The notes: generated by a model not told the origin, from the sequence alone. A stretch of 6,040 bases of DNA from an uncultured Dehalococcoidia bacterium (GCA_913052045.1 CAJXDJ010000060.1:1-6040), one strand, 5' to 3'. Positions 1-6,040 are shown, numbered from the stretch's first letter. A program made the numbers and translations.

Positions 1-102
1 GCCGCATTCTTAACCCTTTCGGCTACATCTAGTTTAGGCGTAATTTTATTTTTGTTAATGCCTCATCCAGAACGCAAGAAAAATACATCCCTACAAGGAT
101 AG
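1..102 (+). CDS. C-terminal end of an integral membrane protein (partial)
   Basis: The reading frame starting at base 1 is open for 33 codons and stops at TAG 100-102; the other two forward frames stop early. The translated tail is a hydrophobic stretch of about 20 residues (ending LGVILFLLMP) followed by a basic segment (HPERKK) and a short polar tail. This is what the last transmembrane helix and cytoplasmic tail of a polytopic membrane protein look like, for example a major facilitator permease. The family cannot be fixed from 33 residues, so the transporter idea is inference. The stop codon lies inside the Shine-Dalgarno region of the next gene, whose ATG is 10 nt further on, which suggests co-transcription. 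The start of the gene is outside the window. Confidence 0.5.
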   Translation, partial: AAFLTLSATSSLGVILFLLMPHPERKKNTSLQG

Positions 103-112
103 AGGAGAACGA

Positions 113-619
113 ATGATTAGAAGTCTTGGTGATAAAAGCCCAAAAATAGCGGCTACTGCATGGGTTAGTGAGTTTGCCTATGTCGTTGGAAATGTAGAGA
201 TTGGTCCCTACAGTAGCATTTGGCCAGGAGCTACAGTTCGGGGAGATGGAAACGGAAAGATAGTGATTGGTAAGTATGTAAATATCCAGGAAAATTCAGT
301 ATTACATAACAACCAAATGATCATAGAGGATTATGTAGCAATAGGGCACAGCGTGGTGGTCCATTGCGAAAGGGTTGGCACAGGAACCCTTCTGGGAAAT
401 AACAGCACTATCCTGTCGAAAAGTACCATAGGTCGCCAATGCATTATTGCTGCCAATACGGTGGTTCTATCTGGGCAAGATGTCCCAGATGAATCCTTTA
501 TAGCAGGTATTCCAGGTACATTGAAAGGCCAAGTCACAGAAGCACATAAAAAAAGAGTTCTAACAACTTGTAGGGGGATGTCAAAAAAAGCTCAAGAATT
601 TAAGAAAAGTGGTCTGTAA
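113..619 (+). CDS. gamma-class carbonic anhydrase-like hexapeptide-repeat protein
   Basis: A 168-residue left-handed beta-helix protein of the gamma-carbonic anhydrase/YrdA/PaaY family, expected to be a cytoplasmic trimer. Hexapeptide repeats run from about residue 20 to 120 (such as NVEIGPYSSIWPGATV and VAIGHSVVVH). The three zinc-ligand histidines are visible as H65 (SVLH), H79 (IGHS) and H84 (VVVH). R43 and D45 of the RGD motif and Q59 keep the spacing of the Cam residues R59, D61 and Q75, so the metal site looks intact. The long acidic loop of archaeal Cam is absent, making this the short Cam-like type. Such proteins may hydrate CO2, but many have no measured activity, so the exact reaction is uncertain. 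The start is supported by AGAGGAGA at 101-108, 4 nt before ATG. It probably shares a transcript with the membrane protein just upstream. Confidence 0.9.
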   Translation: MIRSLGDKSPKIAATAWVSEFAYVVGNVEIGPYSSIWPGATVRGDGNGKIVIGKYVNIQENSVLHNNQMIIEDYVAIGHSVVVHCERVGTGTLLGNNSTILSKSTIGRQCIIAANTVVLSGQDVPDESFIAGIPGTLKGQVTEAHKKRVLTTCRGMSKKAQEFKKSGL

Positions 620-703
620 TCTGTAGGCAAGACGATACAGCTTATTATCCAGTATTTACTATATACTTTCCCACTTTCCTAATCTAATGTTCGCAAGAAG
701 GGT

Positions 704-1183
704 CTATCTCATACTTTGGTCGTTTTTGAATGAAATCCGTTCTATGGATAGTAACTTTTTTAGTCGTCTTTGGAATCTGGAGTCCAATAATGGCTCAGCT
801 CGAAGGAAGGAGCTGACTAGCTCCTTTGATAACTCTATTCCAACAATGCGTGCGCCCAGGCATAAAATGTTCATGCTGTCGTGTTCTACGCCTTGACGGG
901 CTGAGTAAGTATCGTGACATAACCCAGCACGGATTCCCAATATCTTATTAGCTGTTATACTTGCACCAACACCGCTTCCACATATTATCAATCCGTGTGC
1001 GGCTCGTTTACTAGATACTTCTTCCGCAACGGCTTTGGCGAAGTCAGGATAGTCATCGTTCTCATCGAATGTGTGCGCCCCCAAATCTGTGACGTTATAA
1101 TTTTGACCTCGAAGCCATATTATCAATTCTTCCTTTAAAAAATAGCCCCCGTGGTCGGCTCCTACTGCTATTCTCTCACCCAT
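704..1183 (-). CDS. rpiB: ribose-5-phosphate isomerase B
   Basis: A 159-residue RpiB/LacA/LacB-family sugar-phosphate isomerase that interconverts ribose 5-phosphate and ribulose 5-phosphate in the cytoplasmic pentose phosphate pathway. Family motifs appear in order: GADHGG (residues 8-13, with D10 and H11), DYPDFA (44-49), ICGSGVGASITANK (67-80) and EHDSMN (100-105). The catalytic Cys of the E. coli type is present as C68, and H101 sits 33 residues later, the spacing of E. coli C66 and H99. R136 and R140 match the phosphate-binding R133/R137 pair. The Cys-containing motif separates it from the mycobacterial type, which uses Glu instead. It is about 10 residues longer than E. coli RpiB, the excess being mostly a polar C-terminal tail. 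The start is supported by GGAG (complement of 1191-1194), 7 nt before ATG. It has its own promoter and converges on the carbonic anhydrase gene. Confidence 0.93.
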   Translation of the reverse strand: MGERIAVGADHGGYFLKEELIIWLRGQNYNVTDLGAHTFDENDDYPDFAKAVAEEVSSKRAAHGLIICGSGVGASITANKILGIRAGLCHDTYSARQGVEHDSMNILCLGARIVGIELSKELVSSFLRAEPLLDSRFQRRLKKLLSIERISFKNDQSMR

Positions 1184-1215
1184 TAGTGCGCTCCATTTTG
1201 GGCGGCCTACGTCCC

Positions 1216-1244
1216 ATTCTAGGTCATAGATTCGCGGGTTTCAA
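1216..1244 (-). promoter_or_regulatory. sigma-70-type promoter of rpiB
   Basis: On the minus strand, TTGAAA (1239-1244) and TAGAAT (1216-1221) are separated by exactly 17 nt, close to the housekeeping sigma consensus. The expected transcription start is near 1209, giving a leader of about 26 nt before the rpiB ATG. It lies in the 88-nt gap after the cupredoxin gene, so rpiB can be transcribed independently of the genes upstream. Assigned from sequence match only. Confidence 0.65.
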
Positions 1245-1271
1245 CGGAATTAATTACTTTAACAAACTCAA

Positions 1272-1796
1272 TTAGTTGATTATCAAATTGGTATACATGC
1301 CAGCACTGTAATGTCCAGGGACATTGCAGACTAGGACGTAAATTCCAGATTCCAGCGTTGTTGATATTTGGCTATATTCTCCGGGGCCTAACTCTTCTGG
1401 GTTGATTCTAGCCATAATTTCTCCCGCATAACCCTCATCTATTTCTGCACCCTTTAATGGTAGTGAATTTGATGGTGTATTAGTCTTAACTACCAATAAT
1501 TCGTGTTCTATAGCGCCTACATTCTTTGCTACGAATGTTATTACCCCTGATATCTCGGAGGACTTGTTCGAACGTATATAGAACTCACCGAGGTCCACGT
1601 CAATGCGGGTTCCGTCTATTACTAGAGGCGTCGGTGTAAAGGTGCTAGTCGGATTTTGCGCTAGGGTGAGCGTTACCTTTGTGGGGGGCGTTGTTGGGGT
1701 AGGGATTGAATTGCTACTAGCTTCTCCACAGCCGACCAACGTAATGGATAGTACGCACAATGCAATTGTGGTGTAGATCACATAGAATAACCTCAT
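1272..1796 (-). CDS. cupredoxin-domain (blue copper) lipoprotein
   Basis: A 174-residue exported lipoprotein with one C-terminal cupredoxin domain. The N-terminus has a hydrophobic signal segment (about residues 3-20) ending in the lipobox LVGC, with C23 as the lipidated residue. A Ser/Thr/Pro-rich linker (about 27-57) follows, then a beta-rich domain (about 58-174). The type 1 copper ligands are visible: H98 in IEHELL, C157, H162 and M167 in CNVPGHYSAGM, giving Cys-x4-His-x4-Met as in sulfocyanin and plastocyanin-like proteins. It should be an electron carrier or copper-binding protein held at the outer face of the cytoplasmic membrane; its redox partner is not evident. ATG is preceded by AGAAAGGTG (complement of 1802-1810) at 5 nt. 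It lies 45 nt downstream of the amidohydrolase gene on the same strand, so they may share a transcript. Confidence 0.87.
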   Translation of the reverse strand: MRLFYVIYTTIALCVLSITLVGCGEASSNSIPTPTTPPTKVTLTLAQNPTSTFTPTPLVIDGTRIDVDLGEFYIRSNKSSEISGVITFVAKNVGAIEHELLVVKTNTPSNSLPLKGAEIDEGYAGEIMARINPEELGPGEYSQISTTLESGIYVLVCNVPGHYSAGMYTNLIIN

Positions 1797-1841
1797 AGAC
1801 GCACCTTTCTTTTTATTAGTCCTTGTGTTGTTGTCATCAAC

Positions 1842-2966
1842 TTAGAGTTCAAAGCCATAGAGCCTTGCCGTGTTTTCACATATGACTTTTCTTTTATGAA
1901 CTGGATCGATCCTGCCAAGACACTCTTCTATTACTTTGAGCGAGTCTGGCCACACCCCGTCTTGGTGTGGGTAGTCTGATCCCCAGATCACGTTATCTGG
2001 TCCTATCATAGGTATAAAGTCTCCGGCGACCGGTTCATATTGAAAAGTGGTGTAACCTTGTCGAGCCCAGTATTCGCTGGGTTTCATCGTAAGTCCTTTC
2101 ATACCATCGCATTCGTGGTCCATCCGATCAAGTACGTATGGAAGCCAGCTTACGCCGCATTCTCCCAATACAAATTTGAAGTTGGGATATCGTTCACAAA
2201 TGCCGGATATTATAGTACTTGTAACAAATTCGGCACCAGAGAGTTGAAATAGCACTGTGCGAACGTTATGGAAGACGCCGTCATACTCAGCTCCTTCATC
2301 GGATCCGACTTTCATCGGTATTAGGCCGGTGGTGTGGAAGGAAATTGGTAGTCCGGTGTCGTTGGCAGTTTGCCAGAGAATTTCCCAGTCCTTATGGTAG
2401 ATTGGTCTCCCAGATCCCCCAACCCCAAAGTCAGCCCCCTTAAGTCCGATTCGAGCGGACCGTTCTAGTTCTATCGATGCGGCATTCGGATCATGGTTGG
2501 GTACGCATGCTAATCCGGCAAATCGACCGGGGTTTTCTTTACAGAATTGGGCAGCCCAGTCGTTATAAATTCGGAAAATTTCGTTCACTTGAGTACGATC
2601 ATTTAATTGCTTTCCAACTCGCAGTAGCCCGTAAAGGACCTCAGCTTCTACTCCATCCTTTTCTTGGTCTCGTATGCGCAACTCGGCGTTGGTTGGATGG
2701 TAACCTTTATCTACGTCGCCAAAGAATCCTTCGTCAAGCATTCTTTTATGCCTGTAATCCATCTCTGCACTGAAGGTATTTTTATCAGTTTGATGACCAG
2801 CTATACCAAGGTCTGTGCCCGTAGCCATCCAATGCTTCCCATTTTCGGTTTCAACTACGTAAGGCATCTTGTCGACCATGGAGGGATCAGCATTGTCTAC
2901 AAAGATAGTTTCTGGCATAAACCTGAGATCCACGTGGCTGTCACCGGAGATAATACTGTAACTCAT
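1842..2966 (-). CDS. amidohydrolase family protein (ACMSD/decarboxylase-like, amidohydrolase_2)
   Basis: A 374-residue TIM-barrel metal-dependent hydrolase of the amidohydrolase_2 type, the group that includes ACMSD and 2,3-dihydroxybenzoate decarboxylase. The visible metal-site residues are D9 and H11 (GDSHVD, the usual HxH reduced to DxH), H211 (SFHTTG) and D331 (GSDYPH). At the position of the second barrel histidine, FVLGECG puts E269 where ACMSD has His, a variation I associate with an uncharacterised subgroup. Other family landmarks are YNDWAAQFCKENPGRFAGLA (135-154) and ENTARLYGF near the end. No signal peptide is seen, so it is cytoplasmic. The reaction could be decarboxylation or hydrolysis of an aromatic or cyclic compound; the substrate cannot be told. 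The start is supported by AGGAAGGTG (complement of 2974-2982), 7 nt before ATG. No convincing promoter was found upstream. Confidence 0.88.
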   Translation of the reverse strand: MSYSIISGDSHVDLRFMPETIFVDNADPSMVDKMPYVVETENGKHWMATGTDLGIAGHQTDKNTFSAEMDYRHKRMLDEGFFGDVDKGYHPTNAELRIRDQEKDGVEAEVLYGLLRVGKQLNDRTQVNEIFRIYNDWAAQFCKENPGRFAGLACVPNHDPNAASIELERSARIGLKGADFGVGGSGRPIYHKDWEILWQTANDTGLPISFHTTGLIPMKVGSDEGAEYDGVFHNVRTVLFQLSGAEFVTSTIISGICERYPNFKFVLGECGVSWLPYVLDRMDHECDGMKGLTMKPSEYWARQGYTTFQYEPVAGDFIPMIGPDNVIWGSDYPHQDGVWPDSLKVIEECLGRIDPVHKRKVICENTARLYGFEL

Positions 2967-2982
2967 CCCTTAACACCTTCCT

Positions 2983-3203
2983 GTATTAGATAATTATTGC
3001 CGATAGTTAGCCTAAACCGACCTTTCTAAAAAATAAACCTTGCCCATTATTATCTAGGCGGTTTGGGCAATGATCGCACAGTTTTAGCGTTCTATTTCCA
3101 GATGATGGTAAATACGGCTTGTAACTATGTCAAGAAGATATTAAAAAAACATCAATTTCGGATCATAATTTGGGCAACTGTGTAATTTGATTGTGTAAAC
3201 GAA
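2983..3203. other. divergent intergenic region with short repeats, no gene seen
   Basis: Non-coding stretch between the amidohydrolase (leftward) and the leuA leader (rightward). No plausible coding frame was found. TTTGGGCAA occurs twice in direct orientation (3062-3070 and 3169-3177), and TTGCCCA at 3040-3046 is the inverted partner of the first copy, with a 17-nt loop. These might be regulator sites or chance. A promoter for the amidohydrolase should lie here, but no good -35/-10 pair is visible. Confidence 0.35.
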
Positions 3204-3220
3204 TTGAGGGAGAAGAAATA

Positions 3221-3229
3221 TGATATAAT
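3221..3229 (+). promoter_or_regulatory. extended -10 promoter of the leu operon
   Basis: TGATATAAT is a perfect extended -10 element (TG at 3221-3222, TATAAT at 3224-3229). No good -35 hexamer sits 16-18 nt upstream; TTGAGG at 3204-3209 is only 14 nt away, which fits a promoter that relies on the extended -10. Transcription should start near 3236, just upstream of the first paired base of the T-box stem I. The -10 overlaps a perfect 10-bp palindrome (ATGGCGCCAT, 3228-3237). Confidence 0.7.
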
Positions 3230-3253
3230 GGCGCCATAAAACTTAATACTAAA

Positions 3254-3488
3254 CGCTATGAAAGGGAGTACTAACGAGACCCCCGACAGTAAGCGAATCG
3301 GGGATAGTGTGAGCCCGATGTCGAAGGATCGTGAACTCGCCCTGGAGCGGCCATCCTGAATTTAAGTAAGGCTGGACGGTTGGACCCGTTATAGATCTTG
3401 TTGAGAGTCTTACGAAATGTTCGTAAGGAATTAGGGTGGTAACGCGGGAGAACCCAGCCCGTCCCTTTTGGGGACGGGATTTTTTTTT
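3254..3488 (+). promoter_or_regulatory. T-box riboswitch leader, leucine-specific (tRNA-Leu, CUC specifier)
   Basis: A transcriptional T-box leader. Stem I closes with CGCT (3254-3257) and AGCG (3346-3349), then has a K-turn-like internal loop and a helix AGGG (3263-3266)/CCCT (3340-3343). The specifier loop has AGTA (3267-3270) on one side and GAA on the other, followed by the specifier CTC (3336-3338), a Leu codon, and a purine. The distal end has AGCGA (3292-3296) and GATAGTGTGAG (3303-3313) capped by ATCGGG/CCCGAT, as in the interlocked T-loops of stem I. An 8-bp hairpin (3409-3427) matches stem III. The T-box AGGGTGGTAACGCGGG (3433-3448) can pair AGGG with 3463-3466 and GCGGG with 3458-3462, leaving a 7-nt bulge that starts TGGT. 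The T pairs with discriminator A, the usual base of tRNA-Leu. Uncharged tRNA-Leu should favour the antiterminator and leuA transcription. Confidence 0.95.
3458..3488 (+). terminator. regulated intrinsic terminator of the T-box
   Basis: CCCGTCCC (3458-3465) pairs perfectly with GGGACGGG (3471-3478) around a 5-nt loop, followed by nine T residues (3480-3488). Its 5' arm is the same segment that pairs with the T-box in the antiterminator, so the two structures exclude each other. It ends six bases before the leuA Shine-Dalgarno sequence. Confidence 0.95.
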
Positions 3489-3503
3489 ACTGCAGAGGAT
3501 ATT

Positions 3504-5066
3504 ATGGCAAACGAAAAGGTGAAAATTTTCGATACCACTCTTCGGGATGGTGAGCAAACCGCAGGGGCTGGAATGACAACCCAAGAAAAATTGGAGTTGG
3601 GCAAGCAACTTGAACGTTTGGGTGTAGATATAATTGAAGCGGGGTTTGCTGCCAGTTCGCAGGGGGATTTTGAGGCTGTATCCACATTAGCCCGGGAGTT
3701 GCGACGCCCGATTATAGCTTCTCTAGCTAGAGCTAATCCAAACGATGTAGATAGGGCATGGGACGCCATTAAGGATGCTTCTAAGCCTAGGATTCACGTG
3801 TTTTTGTCCAGCTCAGATATCCAGATAATGCATCAACTCAGGCGTAATCGCGAGGAAGTTATGGATATGGCTGTGACCATGGTATCACGAGCAAGAGGTT
3901 ACTGTGAGGATGTGGAATTTTCGCCCATGGATGCTACGAGGACAGAACCTGAGTATTTGTATACGATGCTCGAAGCTGTCATAAAAGCTGGGGCTACCAC
4001 GATAAACATTCCGGACACTGTAGGATATTCCATACCATCAGAATTTGCTTTGCTGATAAAGGGTGTTAGGGAAAATGTGCCAAATATTTCAAAGGCTATT
4101 ATTAGTGTTCATTGTCACAACGATTTAGGTTTGGGTGTAGCCAATAGTTTGGCAGCCGTACAGGCAGGAGCTCGTCAGGTAGAGGGTTGCATAAATGGTC
4201 TTGGTGAACGGGCGGGTAACGCATCTCTTGAAGAAATTATTATGGCTATTGATACTCGCAAGGATTTGCTCAAGGTTTATACGGATATAAACACGTCTCA
4301 GCTTTATCGTACGAGCAGGATGGTAAGCGATATATCGGGGTTCCCGATTCAGCCGAATAAAGCTGTTGTAGGTCAAAATGCGTTCAGACATGCTTCTGGA
4401 ATTCATCAGGACGGGGTACTGAAGGAAAGACAGACCTATGAGATTATGGATCCTTTGGCCATCGGATGGCCGAGTGGCAACGGAGTGGTGTTAGGTAAAC
4501 TTAGTGGACGTGCTGGATTGAGATCTAGATTAGAAGAATTAGGGTATAAACTAGAAAAAAACGAGTTAGATCAAGCCTTCGAGTCCTTTAAGTCTCTGGC
4601 GGATAAGAAGAGGGAAATATCCGATAGGGATTTGGAAGCTTTGATGTCAGAACACTTCCGTGCAGATGTGGAGCAGTATTCATATGCCTTAGATCAAGTC
4701 CAAGTATCTTGCGGTGACCACGAAATACCCACCGCTACGGTCAGGTTAATTGGACCCGACAACGAAGTTTATGTGGATGCCTCTACGGGTACCGGACCAG
4801 TAGATGCCGTATACAAGGCTATAAACCGTATTATCGGAGTTTCTAATACACTGACAGAATTTACCGTTAACTCGATAACCGAAGGTATAGATGCTTTAGG
4901 AGAGGTTACGATTAGGATTCAAAATAACGATAGAATCTATGTAGGCCGGGCCTCCGATACGGATATTATAGTAGCCAGTGCGAAAGCCTACATGAATGCT
5001 CTCAATAGATTGATAACGTTAGGGGAGGCGGGGAAACAGTCTCTTACCGGAATTCCCAACCCGTAG
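3504..5066 (+). CDS. leuA: 2-isopropylmalate synthase
   Basis: A 520-residue enzyme that condenses acetyl-CoA with 2-oxoisovalerate to 2-isopropylmalate, the first committed step of leucine synthesis. The catalytic TIM barrel (about 5-275) shows FDTTLRDGEQ (9-18, with R14 and D15), the metal-binding HCHNDLGLG (203-211; H203, H205) and NGLGERAGN (231-239). HASGIHQDG (296-304) and Y312 belong to the linking subdomain. The C-terminal allosteric domain (about 395-510, with DASTGTGPVDAVYKAI) is complete, so leucine feedback is expected. At 139-145 the motif reads SPMDATR, with M142 where many LeuA proteins have Glu. ATG at 3504 is chosen because AGAGGA (3494-3499) is well placed; an upstream in-frame TTG at 3468 lies in the terminator loop. 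Citramalate synthase is an alternative, but the Leu T-box and the following leuC favour LeuA. Confidence 0.94.
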   Translation: MANEKVKIFDTTLRDGEQTAGAGMTTQEKLELGKQLERLGVDIIEAGFAASSQGDFEAVSTLARELRRPIIASLARANPNDVDRAWDAIKDASKPRIHVFLSSSDIQIMHQLRRNREEVMDMAVTMVSRARGYCEDVEFSPMDATRTEPEYLYTMLEAVIKAGATTINIPDTVGYSIPSEFALLIKGVRENVPNISKAIISVHCHNDLGLGVANSLAAVQAGARQVEGCINGLGERAGNASLEEIIMAIDTRKDLLKVYTDINTSQLYRTSRMVSDISGFPIQPNKAVVGQNAFRHASGIHQDGVLKERQTYEIMDPLAIGWPSGNGVVLGKLSGRAGLRSRLEELGYKLEKNELDQAFESFKSLADKKREISDRDLEALMSEHFRADVEQYSYALDQVQVSCGDHEIPTATVRLIGPDNEVYVDASTGTGPVDAVYKAINRIIGVSNTLTEFTVNSITEGIDALGEVTIRIQNNDRIYVGRASDTDIIVASAKAYMNALNRLITLGEAGKQSLTGIPNP

Positions 5067-5165
5067 CGCTTCCCTCGGAGTAGAGATGATTCGGTAGTTT
5101 CCTGTACAATCTGTTCCACTCAGGGAATATTTTGAACAGTAATTCGCAAGGGGGGAGTATCTAAT

Positions 5166-6029
5166 ATGTCTGCCCAAACTCTATTCGAAAAAATTTGGAG
5201 GGCTCACGTAGTTGAAGACAACGAAGGTAGCCCTCCACTAATTTATGTTGATTTGCATCTGGTTCACGAAGTTACTTCGGCCCAAGCTTTTGAGGGTTTG
5301 AGAATCGCACAACGTGGGTTGCGGAGGCCTGGAAAGACTATTTGTACTGTAGATCATAATGTTCCCACATGGAACAGATCGAAACCAATTACCGACGGTA
5401 TCGCATTGCAACAGATAGAGACTCTACAAAAGAATGCCAAAGAGTTTGGCATTAAACTTTATGATATTAACGACTCAAATCAAGGAATAGTCCACATAAT
5501 TGGCCCGGAATTAGGGTATACGCAACCTGGACAATTAATTGTGTGTGGAGACAGTCATACGTCAACTCATGGCGCGTTTGGGGCTTTAGCCTTCGGTATA
5601 GGCACATCTGAGGTAGAGCATGTGATGGCTACACAATGTTTACTGCAGGAAAAGCCCAAGACTATGGAGATAGCGGTCAAAGGAGACCTACCGTTTGGTG
5701 TCACACCAAAGGACTTGATTTTAGGCATTATTGGACAGATAGGGATTGATGGGGCAAATGGTCATGTTATTGAATATACAGGGAAAGCCATAAAACAGTT
5801 GTCTATGGAAGGTCGCATGACAATCTGCAACATGTCCATCGAGGCGGGTGCTAGGGCGGGTATGATAGGCCCAGATACAACCACTTTTGATTATGTTAAA
5901 GGGCGCCCATACGCACCTAGTGGGAAGGAATATCAAAAAGCTTTGGAATATTGGCAGAGCCTTCCTACTGATAAGGGTGCAGTGTTTGATAAGGTGGTTG
6001 AAATAGAAGCAACCCATATGGAACCTTAG
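5166..6029 (+). CDS. leuC: 3-isopropylmalate dehydratase large subunit, truncated by the contig end
   Basis: The first 287 residues of LeuC, the aconitase-type [4Fe-4S] large subunit that with LeuD converts 2-isopropylmalate to 3-isopropylmalate. Family motifs are DLHLVHEVTSAQAFEGLR (29-46), VDHN (62-65), GDSHTSTHGAFG (128-139) and MSIEAGARAGMI (223-234), typical of the bacterial type of about 465-470 residues. The C-terminal part, with the three iron-sulphur cysteines, is missing. The apparent stop TAG at 6027-6029 uses the first two bases of an Illumina adapter, so real sequence ends at about 6027 and the gene should be treated as 3'-partial, not as a pseudogene. AAGGGGGGAG (5148-5157) is a strong ribosome binding site 8 nt before ATG. 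It follows leuA by 99 nt with no clear terminator between, so both are probably under the T-box. Confidence 0.94.
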   Translation: MSAQTLFEKIWRAHVVEDNEGSPPLIYVDLHLVHEVTSAQAFEGLRIAQRGLRRPGKTICTVDHNVPTWNRSKPITDGIALQQIETLQKNAKEFGIKLYDINDSNQGIVHIIGPELGYTQPGQLIVCGDSHTSTHGAFGALAFGIGTSEVEHVMATQCLLQEKPKTMEIAVKGDLPFGVTPKDLILGIIGQIGIDGANGHVIEYTGKAIKQLSMEGRMTICNMSIEAGARAGMIGPDTTTFDYVKGRPYAPSGKEYQKALEYWQSLPTDKGAVFDKVVEIEATHMEP

Positions 6030-6040
6030 ATCGGAAGAGC
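6028..6040 (+). other. Illumina TruSeq adapter remnant (sequencing artefact)
   Basis: The last 13 bases, AGATCGGAAGAGC, are identical to the start of the standard Illumina TruSeq adapter and end exactly at the window edge, while the leuC frame is clearly unfinished. This is untrimmed adapter at a contig end, not genomic DNA. Confidence 0.93.

Noticed and set aside
620..703. Possible bidirectional terminator between gamma-CA and rpiB
   Set aside because: No stable GC-rich hairpin with a T-run was found on either strand in this 84-nt gap.
2040..2993. Plus-strand open frames opposite the amidohydrolase
   Set aside because: They are antisense to a gene with clear family motifs and lack convincing ribosome binding sites; treated as shadow frames.
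3468..3503. Upstream in-frame TTG that would extend LeuA by 12 residues
   Set aside because: The codon lies in the loop of the T-box terminator and the extension is encoded by its 3' arm and T-run; ATG 3504 has a proper ribosome binding site.
3249..3769. Minus-strand open frames across the leader and the start of leuA
   Set aside because: They overlap the T-box RNA and the strongly supported leuA frame, and their translations show no recognisable motifs.
5101..5110. TACAAT as an internal promoter for leuC
   Set aside because: No -35-like hexamer at a suitable distance and no correctly spaced TG extension.
5166..6029. leuC as a genuine pseudogene or a natural short form
   Set aside because: The stop codon is formed by adapter bases at the contig end, and there is no frameshift or internal stop before it.

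Overview
The window is a piece of a bacterial chromosome, moderately AT-rich by eye. It carries ordinary metabolic genes, and no phage, insertion sequence, CRISPR array or rRNA/tRNA gene was seen. Its best-defined element is a complete leucine-specific T-box riboswitch in front of leuA, followed by leuC. A transcriptional T-box on a leu operon, a lipoprotein with a Thr/Pro-rich linker, and an ACMSD-like amidohydrolase together suggest a Gram-positive-like or Chloroflexota (Dehalococcoidia/SAR202-like) genome. That placement is inference from gene style, not from a marker gene. The last 13 bases match the Illumina TruSeq adapter exactly, so this is a sequencing contig whose right end is unfinished.

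Layout. Bases 1-619 (+) hold the tail of a membrane protein and, 10 nt later, a gamma-class carbonic anhydrase-like protein, probably co-transcribed. Bases 704-2966 (-) hold three genes, read from right to left: an amidohydrolase, a lipid-anchored blue-copper (cupredoxin) protein 45 nt downstream of it, and rpiB (ribose-5-phosphate isomerase B). rpiB has its own near-consensus promoter. gamma-CA and rpiB converge with only 84 nt between them, and no clear terminator was seen there.

Bases 2967-3503 form a divergent intergenic region. It contains an extended -10 promoter, the T-box leader (stem I with a CTC specifier, an 8-bp stem III-like hairpin, the T-box/antiterminator) and an intrinsic terminator ending just before the leuA ribosome binding site. 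leuA (3504-5066) is full length with an intact regulatory domain. leuC (5166 onward) is cut off by the contig end, and its apparent stop codon is made by adapter bases.

How the genes work together. LeuA and LeuC catalyse the first two committed steps of leucine synthesis. The leader should let transcription through when uncharged tRNA-Leu accumulates, and LeuA's C-terminal domain should add feedback inhibition by leucine. The minus-strand genes have no evident link to leucine. Nothing here looks like an undescribed multi-gene system. The points worth a second look are the adapter-made stop, the complete Leu T-box, a Met at a usually acidic active-site position in LeuA, and the uncharacterised amidohydrolase/cupredoxin pair.
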